Shown here one piece after another: positions 27,606 to 36,200 of a DNA stretch of 64,000 bases. Under the pieces are notes generated by a model that worked only from the letters and a program-made list of their open reading frames with translations, had not been told where the DNA came from and searched no databases. The DNA is from Tropicimonas isoalkanivorans (GTDB lineage Bacteria; Pseudomonadota; Alphaproteobacteria; Rhodobacterales; Rhodobacteraceae): positions 144,999-208,998 of the forward strand of contig NZ_FOLG01000008.1 in NCBI RefSeq assembly GCF_900112335.1. Direction: 5' to 3'. The stretch's first letter is position 1, and the number at the start of each line of letters is the position of its first letter. Made by a program: the position numbers and the translations under genes.

Positions 27606-28465
27606 TGCAGCCCCTTTCGCAGGATCGGGCTGGACAGGGCGAGGATCAGCAGGACGACCGCGAGCAGGATAAATGACAACGCCGCGCCGAGGGGCCAGTT
27701 GAAGACGGCCACAAACTGATCCTCGACAACCGTGCCGTAATAGGTCCCGAACCGGCCGCCGAGAATGCGGGGCTCCATGAAGGAACCGACGACGGGGACG
27801 AAGATCAGCACCGCCCCTGCCAGCAAGCCCGACAGCGACAAGGGCAGAACGAGGCGGCGCAAGATGGTCAGCCGCCCTGCCCCGAGGGAGCGCGCAGCCG
27901 CGATGATATCGTCGTCGATGGCCTGCAACGCCAGGTAGCTGGTGAGGATGACGTACGGGAGATAGGAGTGCACCAGCCCGATCACCACCGCCGCCGGCGT
28001 GAACATCAGCCCCAGCCGCACGTCGCCGGGCCATACGAGGTCCAGAGCCCGCTCCAGGACACCATTGCCGCGCAGCACGATGGCCCAGGAGAATATCCGC
28101 ACCAGCGAGTTCGACCAGAACGGCAGGATGACGAGCAGGAACAACGCTTCCCGCGCACGACCCCGGATCTGCTTCGCCAGGACCAGCGCGCAGGGGTAGC
28201 CGATGAGGATGCACAGCCCCGTGACCCACAAGCCCAACTTCACGGACTTCCACAAGAGACGCCCGTAAGTACCTGTTTCAAAAAAGGCAAAGTAGTTTGC
28301 AAGTGTCGCCGCAACTGGCTCGTTCCCGAACGGCGGCGCGGTAAGGAAGCTGAAAAAGAGCATGGCCGAGAGCGGCATGAACACCGCGAGCGTCAGCCAC
28401 AGGTAGGCTGGAGCGAGAAGCCCCGCCGCCCTGCGGCCCTCGCCCGCATTCAACGTCCCGGCCAT
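27602..28465 (-). CDS. ABC transporter permease, PotB-like
   Basis: 287 residues with six membrane helices; the coupling loop reads AARSLGAGRLTILRRLVLPLSLSGLLAG. N-terminal AYLWLTLAVFMPLSAMLFFSF and later YVILTSYLALQAIDDD are characteristic of PotB/PotH-type permeases. It pairs with the PotC-like protein encoded next (4-bp overlap), and the binding-protein gene ends 10 bp upstream. Confidence 0.92.
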   Translation of the reverse strand: MAGTLNAGEGRRAAGLLAPAYLWLTLAVFMPLSAMLFFSFLTAPPFGNEPVAATLANYFAFFETGTYGRLLWKSVKLGLWVTGLCILIGYPCALVLAKQIRGRAREALFLLVILPFWSNSLVRIFSWAIVLRGNGVLERALDLVWPGDVRLGLMFTPAAVVIGLVHSYLPYVILTSYLALQAIDDDIIAAARSLGAGRLTILRRLVLPLSLSGLLAGAVLIFVPVVGSFMEPRILGGRFGTYYGTVVEDQFVAVFNWPLGAALSFILLAVVLLILALSSPILRKGLQ

Positions 28466-28475
28466 GCCCGCGGCC

Positions 28476-29507
28476 TTACTGGCGCGCCTTCAGACCCTGC
28501 CAGAGCGCCAGGTATTTTTCCCGCGTGGCATCGTCCACCGGGTCCTGGAACTGTATCCGCATGACGACCTCGGGATCGCCTAGAACCTGCTTGTTGAAGG
28601 AATCGTCCGGCAGCGCTTCGGCGGCGGCGGCGTTAGCGGAGGCCGGGGCGCCTTCCGCGTCCCATTTCACGTAGAACTCCGGGTCGATCATCCAGTCGAT
28701 AAAGGCAACGGCGGCCTCCTTTTTGGTGGAGCTGTCGGGCACCGACAGCCCGTCGAGCCACGCGACCGCTCCTTCCTTCGGCACGACGAACTGCACCGGC
28801 AGCCCCATGTCGGCGGACCGCGCAGCGGAGCCGGACCAATAGGTGGCCACGTCCAATTCGCCTGCTGCCATGAACTGGTTCCAGTCGTTCTCCGAACTCC
28901 AGAACGTCCGGATCTGCGGCATCAGCTCGGCCAGCTTGGCCTCCACCACGTCGAGGTCGGTAATTTCGTTGACATCCTGTCCAGTGGCGAGAGCGCCGAA
29001 CTGCACCGCCTCAAGCGCGTCGTCGCGGATCGACACGCGGCCCTCGTGGGCAGGGTCCCAGAACACCTGAATCGTGTCAGGAGCATCCTCGAAGGCATTC
29101 GTATTGATTGCAAAAGATGTCAGGCCCCAAGTCCACGGCACGCCATAGACATCGCCGTCGATCACCAGTTCGCCCTCCTTGAAGCTCTCCGACACCGTGT
29201 CGAAGTTCTTCATGCCGGAGGTATCGATTGGTCCGATCAACCCCTCGTCCTTGGCCTGGCGGGTGAAGGCGGCGTTGATGAGAACAACGTCGTAAGCACC
29301 TGGATTCGTGCGGAGTTTCGTCAACATCTCCTGTTCGGAGGTGAAGTATTCGTGCACGACGCTGTGGCCCGTCGCTTCTGTGAACGCTTCAGTCGCCCAG
29401 TCCAGATCGGTGCCGTAGCCCTGCCAGTTCAGGACGCGGATCTCGTCGGCCATCGCGCCGCCAGCCGTCAGGGCAAGCAGCGAGGTGAGCAGAAGTCGTT
29501 TGGTCAT
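28476..29507 (-). CDS. ABC extracellular solute-binding protein, PotD-like
   Basis: 343 residues from the ATG at 29507 with AGGAGG 12 bp upstream; the first 51 residues of the longer frame are rejected. The signal peptide MTKRLLLTSLLALTAGGAMA is cleaved before DEIRVLNWQGYG, a start shared with polyamine-binding proteins. The conserved YDVVLINAAFTRQAKDEGLI, VPWTWGLTSFAIN and ATYWSGSAARSA blocks complete the two-lobed fold. Whether the ligand is a polyamine is open: the operon's kinase and ADP-ribosylglycohydrolase-type genes point instead to a nucleoside- or sugar-like ligand. Confidence 0.9.
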   Translation of the reverse strand: MTKRLLLTSLLALTAGGAMADEIRVLNWQGYGTDLDWATEAFTEATGHSVVHEYFTSEQEMLTKLRTNPGAYDVVLINAAFTRQAKDEGLIGPIDTSGMKNFDTVSESFKEGELVIDGDVYGVPWTWGLTSFAINTNAFEDAPDTIQVFWDPAHEGRVSIRDDALEAVQFGALATGQDVNEITDLDVVEAKLAELMPQIRTFWSSENDWNQFMAAGELDVATYWSGSAARSADMGLPVQFVVPKEGAVAWLDGLSVPDSSTKKEAAVAFIDWMIDPEFYVKWDAEGAPASANAAAAEALPDDSFNKQVLGDPEVVMRIQFQDPVDDATREKYLALWQGLKARQ

Positions 29508-29541
29508 TCTGGTGTCCTCCTCGTGGGATATGGAGAAATGT

Positions 29542-30462
29542 CTAACCGGTTTCGACGGAAGACAGCAATGAAAGGACGCGGTTTTGCTCCGGAGCGGTCG
29601 CCGGTCCCTTGGCCGTGGTAGAAAGTGCTGCGGCGATGTTCGCGTAGCGGGCAGCGGCAAGCGCGTCGCCCGTTGCGTCCAGCCGGGCGAGAAAGCTGCC
29701 GATATGTGCGTCCCCGGCGCCGTTCGTGTCCACCGGCGCGACCGGGTATGGCTCTACGTGGGTGACCGCGCCGCCCGTGGCCAGCCAACACCCCACCGCC
29801 CCGGCCCGCAGGACAGCTCCTTCGCGGCCTTCGGCAAGCACTGCCACGGCCGCCTCGGGGTCCGCCTCTCCGGTCAGGTGGGTCGCCTCCCGCGCGTTGG
29901 CACTGATCCAAGCCGCACGGCTCAAGACTGGGTTCAGAATGCCTGTCGGGATTTCCGCCACCAGCGGGCACGGGTCCAACAGCAGGGGTGGGAGATTGGG
30001 GGAGGTCTCTATCCAGCGCACCAGCGCCGCCCCCGCCCCGCGATAGAGCAGAGTGTAACCTGAGACCATGACATAGCTGACGCCGGAAAGGTCCATGGCC
30101 AGCAGATCCGCCAAGGTCAGATGACCCTCCGCCCCCTCGGCGGCGACGAACGTGCGCTCACCCGACGGCTCGATCATGACCGTACAGCAGCCGGTGTCGC
30201 GCCCCGGATCGCGTGGTCGGGCCACGGCGATGCACTCGGCCGCCATCCCGGCTAGCACAAGCTCCGAGAATGGTCCCGTCCCGATACTGCCGCCGCAAAT
30301 CGCCGCCATTCCGGCCCGCCGCGCGGCAACCATGGCGTTGTAGCCGCCCCCGGGGGCCATGGCGAAGCCGGTGACCACCGCTTCCTCTCCCGAACGTGGA
30401 ACGGCGGCGACGTCGTAAAGCAGGTCCACCACAGGACCCGTCATTTGGAGGAGCGCGCTCAC
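29542..30462 (-). CDS. PfkB-family sugar/nucleoside kinase
   Basis: 306 residues. The GTG at 30462 is the likely start because it overlaps the preceding stop by 4 bp (GTGA) and gives the family-like opening VSALLQMTGPVVDLLYDV. The N-terminal motif GFAMAPGGGYNAMVAARRAG (di-glycine substrate site) and the C-terminal PVDTNGAGDAHIGSFLARL (anion hole and catalytic Asp) are intact. The family phosphorylates ribose, pseudouridine, adenosine or similar compounds using ATP. It is coupled to the ADP-ribosylglycohydrolase gene, resembling the yegU-yegV pair of E. coli, which supports a nucleoside or ribosyl substrate; this is inferred from context. Confidence 0.88.
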   Translation of the reverse strand: MSALLQMTGPVVDLLYDVAAVPRSGEEAVVTGFAMAPGGGYNAMVAARRAGMAAICGGSIGTGPFSELVLAGMAAECIAVARPRDPGRDTGCCTVMIEPSGERTFVAAEGAEGHLTLADLLAMDLSGVSYVMVSGYTLLYRGAGAALVRWIETSPNLPPLLLDPCPLVAEIPTGILNPVLSRAAWISANAREATHLTGEADPEAAVAVLAEGREGAVLRAGAVGCWLATGGAVTHVEPYPVAPVDTNGAGDAHIGSFLARLDATGDALAAARYANIAAALSTTAKGPATAPEQNRVLSLLSSVETG

Positions 30463-31502
30463 TCTGCCGAACCGTGCTGCGCCGAGCGAGTTCGGAGCGC
30501 CAGCAATCCCTCGGCGGACCCGTCGAGACCAAGGGTGTTTGCAGCGCGAAGGCGGGCCACCTTGTCCGCCGGCATAGCCGCCGCGCCGGAACAGGCGCCG
30601 CAAATCGCCCCGGCGATGGCGCCGATGGTATCTGTGTCGTCCCCCAGATTGGCCGCGAGGCAACCGGCGCGCCATGCGTCCCCATCTGCCGCGGCCACCA
30701 CGGCGAACGCCGCCGGAACGGACTCGTAGCTCGCAACGGATGTCCCGATCCGGTCGGCAATCGTCCCGGGATCGCCCGCGCCGATTTTCAGCGCCGCCTC
30801 GATCCGGTCTGCCATATCCCGCACGCCCTCGCGTGCACCTTCCGCCTGCCCCAGCCGTGCAGCCTGCATCGCCTGCGGTATCGCCCCGCGCCAGTCCGAC
30901 CCGTCCACGCCCGCACTCACCATTGCGGCGACAGCCGCTGCCCCCGCTATGGCCTCCCCGGTGTTGTGGGTAACCTGGCAAGTCTCCGCCACGCGCGCAA
31001 CGAGCGCCGAAAGCTCGTCGCACGGGGTCGCGATGCCAACGGGGGCAATCCGCATCGCCGCGCCGTTCGTCGTCCCCTTCCGCCCGGTCTCGGACGCGGG
31101 CGTGCCCGCAAGCAGCGACGTGAGCGCCGCCTTGGTCGATGGCCCCAGCAGGTCCCGCAGGCCACGTTCCCGAACGTCCGCCTCCCAGGCCAGCAGGTCA
31201 CGCGCCCAGGCGTCCGCGTCGAACCGCTCGGGCGAGGCGATCAGCCGGTTGGCCAGCAGCAGCGCCTGTTCCGTGTCGTCCGTCACTTGCGCGGCGGCAA
31301 GCCCATGGGAAACAGGATGATCGTCGAACGGCGCCACGAAATCCACGATCACGCCATAGCGGTCGAGGATCTCCTGCCGGGTCAGGGTCTGGGACGGCAT
31401 TCCAAGCGCATCACCGAGGGCCAGCCCCTGCAGCGCGCCTCGGGCGCGGTCGACCGCGTGCGGGGCTCCCGGCGCAAGGTCGCCCTCTAAGCTCTTCGTC
31501 AT
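30459..31502 (-). CDS. ADP-ribosylglycohydrolase (DraG/ARH) family protein
   Basis: 347 residues. The fold's metal-binding motifs are present: QVTDDTEQALLL (residues 72-83) and the C-terminal NLGDDTDTIGAIAGAICGA (about 285-303), which together bind the two Mg ions of ARH enzymes. The N-terminal ARGALQGLALGDALGMP is the standard start of the family. Reactions known in the family include removal of ADP-ribose from proteins and hydrolysis of related N-glycosides. Here, coupled to a PfkB kinase and a Pot-type importer, cleavage of a small ribosyl compound is as likely as protein de-ADP-ribosylation. It is first in its operon, and 197 bp separate it from the divergent hmgA. Confidence 0.88.
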   Translation of the reverse strand: MTKSLEGDLAPGAPHAVDRARGALQGLALGDALGMPSQTLTRQEILDRYGVIVDFVAPFDDHPVSHGLAAAQVTDDTEQALLLANRLIASPERFDADAWARDLLAWEADVRERGLRDLLGPSTKAALTSLLAGTPASETGRKGTTNGAAMRIAPVGIATPCDELSALVARVAETCQVTHNTGEAIAGAAAVAAMVSAGVDGSDWRGAIPQAMQAARLGQAEGAREGVRDMADRIEAALKIGAGDPGTIADRIGTSVASYESVPAAFAVVAAADGDAWRAGCLAANLGDDTDTIGAIAGAICGACSGAAAMPADKVARLRAANTLGLDGSAEGLLALRTRSAQHGSAE

Positions 31503-31699
31503 GCGCGATATTCCCAGCAGCGGAAAGCCGTGGCATCGAACGCGGGTTTGTCCGGACTGTCAATGCGTTTCCCCAAAGACGATCCATGGCCAGAGCGTTT
31601 TGCGCCGTCCCCAAGCAAGGGAAACGCCGCTCCCGCCGACACCACTCTGCCATTGCCGGAAGCGCGTGCTAACATGGCCCAGAATCCAGGGAGGCAGAT

Positions 31700-33070
31700 G
31701 TGAACGAACAGCCGAAATTCTCCAGCCTAACCAGTGCCGGGACGCCCGTGGGCACCGAACCCGGCTACATGCCCGGCTTCGGCAACGACTTCGAGACCGA
31801 AGCCCTGCCGGGCGCGCTACCGCAGGGGATGAATTCGCCCCAGAAGTGCGCCTACGGGCTTTATGGTGAGCAGCTTACGGGTACCGCGTTCACCGCGCCC
31901 AGCCACCAGAACGAGCGCACCTGGTGCTACCGCATCCGACCGTCGGTCAAGCACGTCGGCCGGTTCCACAAGATCGACGTGCCTTATTGGAAATCCGCCC
32001 CCTGCGTCGACCCCGACGTGATCTCCCTCGGCCAGTACCGCTGGGACCCGGTGCCCCACGGCGACACGGAACTCAGCTGGGTGACGGGCATGCGCACCAT
32101 GACCACGGCGGGCGACGTGCACACGCAGGCCGGAATGGCCGCGCACATCTACCTCGTCACGGCCTCGATGGAGGATACATATTTCTTTTCCGCCGACAGC
32201 GAGCTTCTGGTCGTGCCGCAGGAAGGCCGGCTGAGGTTCTGCACGGAGCTCGGCGTGATCGACCTGGAGCCGAAGGAGATCGCCATCCTGCCGCGTGGAC
32301 TGGTCTACCGGGTCGAACTGATCGACGGGCCGGCGCGGGGCTTCGTCTGCGAAAACTATGGGCAGAAGTTCGAACTGCCCGGTCGCGGGCCGATCGGGGC
32401 CAACTGCATGGCCAACCGGCGCGACTTCAAGACACCGGTCGCCGCCTTTGAGGACCGCGACGTGGAAAGTCGCGTCATCATCAAGTGGCAGGGCCAGTTT
32501 CACGAGACGACCATCGACCACAGCCCGCTCGACGTGGTCGCCTGGCACGGCAACTACGCCCCAGTGAAATACGACCTGAGCACCTACTGCCCAATCGGCG
32601 CGATCCTGTTCGATCACCCGGACCCGTCGATCTTCACCGTCCTGACCGCGCCCTCCAGCGTGCCCGGCACCGCGAACATCGACTTCGTGCTGTTCCGCGA
32701 GCGCTGGATGGTGATGGAGGACACCTTCCGCCCGCCGTGGTACCACAAGAACGTCATGTCCGAGTTGATGGGCAACATCTATGGCGAGTATGACGCCAAG
32801 CCACAGGGATTCGTTCCCGGTGGCGTGTCGCTGCACAACATGATGCTCCCCCACGGGCCGGACAACGAAGCCTTCGAGAAGGCGACCTTCGCGGATCTGC
32901 AACCGAACAAGCTCGACAATACCATGTCCTTTATGTTCGAAACCCGCTTCCCGCAGCACCTGACGCCCTTCGCCGCCACGGAGGCACCGCTGCAGGACGA
33001 TTACATCGACTGCTGGGACAGCCTGAAGAAGAGGTTCGACGGCACGCCCGAGGGGAACTGGACCGACTGA
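31700..33070 (+). CDS. hmgA: Homogentisate 1,2-dioxygenase
   Basis: 456 residues from the GTG at 31700 with AGGGAGG upstream. The start [24 protein letters not shown] and the conserved QNSPQ-like [24 protein letters not shown] are diagnostic. Iron ligands appear in [14 protein letters not shown] (His, Glu) and [15 protein letters not shown] (His). The enzyme opens the homogentisate ring to maleylacetoacetate in tyrosine and phenylalanine catabolism. The usual partners (fumarylacetoacetase, maleylacetoacetate isomerase) are not in this window. A strong hairpin follows the stop. Confidence 0.97.
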   Translation: MNEQPKFSSLTSAGTPVGTEPGYMPGFGNDFETEALPGALPQGMNSPQKCAYGLYGEQLTGTAFTAPSHQNERTWCYRIRPSVKHVGRFHKIDVPYWKSAPCVDPDVISLGQYRWDPVPHGDTELSWVTGMRTMTTAGDVHTQAGMAAHIYLVTASMEDTYFFSADSELLVVPQEGRLRFCTELGVIDLEPKEIAILPRGLVYRVELIDGPARGFVCENYGQKFELPGRGPIGANCMANRRDFKTPVAAFEDRDVESRVIIKWQGQFHETTIDHSPLDVVAWHGNYAPVKYDLSTYCPIGAILFDHPDPSIFTVLTAPSSVPGTANIDFVLFRERWMVMEDTFRPPWYHKNVMSELMGNIYGEYDAKPQGFVPGGVSLHNMMLPHGPDNEAFEKATFADLQPNKLDNTMSFMFETRFPQHLTPFAATEAPLQDDYIDCWDSLKKRFDGTPEGNWTD

Positions 33071-33078
33071 TTCAATTT

Positions 33079-33109
33079 GGGCCGACGCGTCTGTGGACGC
33101 GTCCGGCCC
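33079..33109 (+). terminator. Probable terminator hairpin after hmgA
   Basis: A 12-bp stem with one bulged base (GGGCCG-ACGCGT at 33079-33090 against 33097-33109) and a 6-nt loop lies 9 bp after the hmgA stop. There is no T-tract after it, so its efficiency is uncertain. Confidence 0.5.
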
Positions 33110-33205
33110 GAGCGGCTTAAGCGCCGTCGCGCGCGACGGGGAGTGTGCAACCGGGTCGCGTGAGCAGCGCGCTCCCTATTTCGGCGCCCTATCTCGAGAG
33201 CACTG

Positions 33206-33229
33206 CCGGCCCCGATGGTTCGGGGCCGG
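33206..33229 (-). terminator. Probable terminator hairpin after the giant DUF4082 gene
   Basis: A perfect 10-bp GC stem (33206-33215 with 33220-33229, loop TGGT) lies 20 bp after the minus-strand stop at 33249. There is no U-rich tail, but the hairpin sits exactly between two convergent genes. Confidence 0.5.
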
Positions 33230-33248
33230 ACAATCTGAAATGTGCGCC

Positions 33249-36200
33249 CTACACGATTGCCAGCGGATCGACCGTCAGATCGACCCAGTAGTTCGATGCA
33301 TTGTAGGACTGCGTCGGGAAATCGCCGGTCGAACCAGCGCTGAAGACGCCGTTGCCGCCGCTCGACGGCGCGGTCAGGTTCCCGTCGGGGCCGGTCCAGT
33401 CGGTATCGAAGAAATTCCCGGTGAAGGCGTAGTTCTGCGTCGTGCCGTAGGACACGACGTAGATCTCGTCGGCGGCGATCTCCACCGGCGCGGACAGGAT
33501 GCCGGACTGCCAACCGGACTCGCCGGGATCGGACTGAACCACCACGGAGGCCAGCTTGTTGCCAGCCGCATCCCAGAGGTTGAGCGTGCGCACGTCGGTG
33601 TCCGTCGCATCCGCCGCGCCGCGATAGTAGCGCAGACTAGTGACCTGACCGGCGGCGGCCGAGGTGAACTCGACCCCAAGCTCATAATCCGTCGGATCAT
33701 AGGTGACGATGGCATCCGGCACTGCCGTCGGCCCGAAGAGAGACCAGCCGCCAGCGATGGCCTCGTCTACGTCGGCGACGTTGATGAGCAGCGACTGTTC
33801 GACTGCAGGATTGATCCCGTCGCTGACCGCGACGAGCAGTTCGTAGGCGTTGTCGCCATTGGCATCGGCCGGCGCCTCGTAGTCCGGTGCGGAGGCGAAC
33901 GTCAGGAGGCCGGTATTCGGATTTATGACGAACTGGAACTCATCCGCCCCGCCGGCGATGGCGTAGGTCAGCGCATCGCCGTCCGGGTCGGACGCCGTGA
34001 GGGTCAGCGCGCCGGTCTGGTTCTCGTCCACCGTCACGGTGGTGGAGGCCAGCGTGAAAGTCGGCGGGTCGTTCGGGATCGTCTCGTCGATGTCCGCCAC
34101 GTTCACCACGAGCGCCTGCGTCACCGCCGGGTTGACCCCGTCGCTGACCGACACCGTCACCTCGTAGGCGTTGTTGCCGTTCGCGTCCGCCGGGGCCTCG
34201 AAGTCCGGGGCGGAGGCAAAGCGCAGCACGCCGGTCGTCGCGTTGATGACGAAGGCCGACGCATCCACCCCGCCCGCGATGGCGTAGGTCAGCGTGTCGC
34301 CGTCCGGGTCCGATGCCGTCAGCGTCAGCGCGCCGGTCTGGTTCTCGTTCACCGTCACGTCGGTGGAGGCCAGCGTGAAGGCGGGGGCGTCGTTGGTGAC
34401 CACACCGGGCGTGAACTCCACGTCCGTCCAGTAGTTGGAGGCGTTCCACGTGCCCGTGGGGAAGATCCCCACCCCGCCCTGCGCGAAGACCCCGTTCGCC
34501 TCGCCGCCGCCACTGGCGGGCGCGATAAGGGAGCCGTCGGCGCTGGCGTGGGCCGTCGAGAAGAAGCCGGCGTCCGCCACGTAGTTGCCCGTCGTGCCGT
34601 AGGAGACGACGTAGGTTTGCCCGGCCACCAGCCCAACCGACGAGGTGAGCGCACCGGTCTGCCATCCGGACTGCCCCGGAAGCGAGGTCACCGCGACCGA
34701 CGCCAGCAGGGTGCCGGTATCGCTCCACAGGTTCAGGGTGCGCGTGTCGGTATCGCCGGAGTCCCCGGTGCCGCGGTAGTAGCGCAGGCCCGAGATCTCG
34801 CCGCTCACGGTCGCTTCGAACCGCGTGCCGAGCTCATAGGTGACGAAATCGTTGAAGACCGTCCCGGTGGGCTGGGTTGACGGACCGAAAAGCGACACCG
34901 TCGCACCACCGCTCTCGTCCAGATCGGTGACGTTCACGACGAGCGCCTGCGTCACCGCCGGGTCGATCCCGTCGCTGACCGAGACCGTCACCTCGTAGGC
35001 ATTGTCGCCGTTCGCATCCCCAGGCGCCTCGTAGTCCGGCGCCGATGCAAAGCTCAGAACCCCGGTCGACGCATTGATCACGAAAAGCCCGGCATCATCG
35101 CCGCCCGCAATGGCGTAGGTCAACAGATTGCCATTGGAATCGGTCGCCGTCACCTGACCGGCGACCGCGGTGTTCTCCACCATTGAGAAGCTGGAGGGCG
35201 AGGTGATGATTGGCGGAACGTTCACAACGTCGCCCACTGCGAAGGTCACGTCCACCCAGTAGTTTTCGGTGTTATAAGTCTGCTGCGGGTAGACGGCCCC
35301 AGAACCGCTCGCAAAGGCATAGACACCGTTGATGCCGCCGGGCGCCGACAGGATGCCATAGGGTTCGGTGTAGCTCGTTGAGAAGAACCCCTGGGAGCTG
35401 ACGTAGTTGTCGTCTGTACGGTAGGAGACGGTATATTCCTGGCCGACCTGCAGGGAGATGGGGGTGTCGAGCGTGGCCAGTTGCCAGCCTGTTTCACCGG
35501 GTGTCGAGGTGAAGGTTACGGTCGCGAGGAGTTGACCGTTGGAGTCCCAAAGGTGGCCTTCGCGGACGTCGGTGTCGCCGGAGTCGCCTTCGGCCCGGTA
35601 ATAACGCAGCTGGGTAACTTCCCCTGCCTGGTTAGCCGTGAACCGCATGCCCAATTCATAGGACGTGCCTTCCGCGTTCATACCGCCGTTGAATGCGGTG
35701 AAGGGCTCGAACAGGCTGACAGAGCTCGGAATGACCGGTGCCGTGACGGTGACCAATTCGGAGTCCAGCCCCGTCAGGTTCGGCATGTTGAGACTATCGT
35801 CGATGGCCCGCACGAGGATGTCGAAATCGCCCTCCGTGGTGGGCACCCACGAATAGCTCCAGTTCGTCGTGCCCTGGGCGGTGCGCCAGGTCTGGCCGCC
35901 GTCGAAGGAGACTTCGACCAACGCCACAACGCCGTCCTCGGTTGCGGCATTGCCATCGTCGTCGGTGGCGGTGCCGGTGATCGTCACAGTGCTGAGGGCG
36001 GACACGTCGGCGGGCAGATCGTCAATGGTGGCCGTCGCGGCGACCCCATCGTTGGAGGCCGTGGCGCGCACCAGCCCCTGCGAGGCGAGGACAGCGTCCG
36101 CGACGGCGGGTTGAATCCCCATATCCGCGAACAGGTTCACAACGAACTGCTGCAGGTCCGTGTTTTCGATGTTCGCGATGTAGGGTTCGCCGTCGTGGAC

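Noticed and set aside
27606..28253. N-terminal extension of the PotC-like permease
   Set aside because: It lies over the PotB-like gene in another frame; the 27605 start gives a normal permease N-terminus with ATGA coupling.
33762..35216. Regular repeats that might look like a CRISPR or satellite array
   Set aside because: Unit length is about 300 bp, reading frame is kept and units encode cadherin-like domains.
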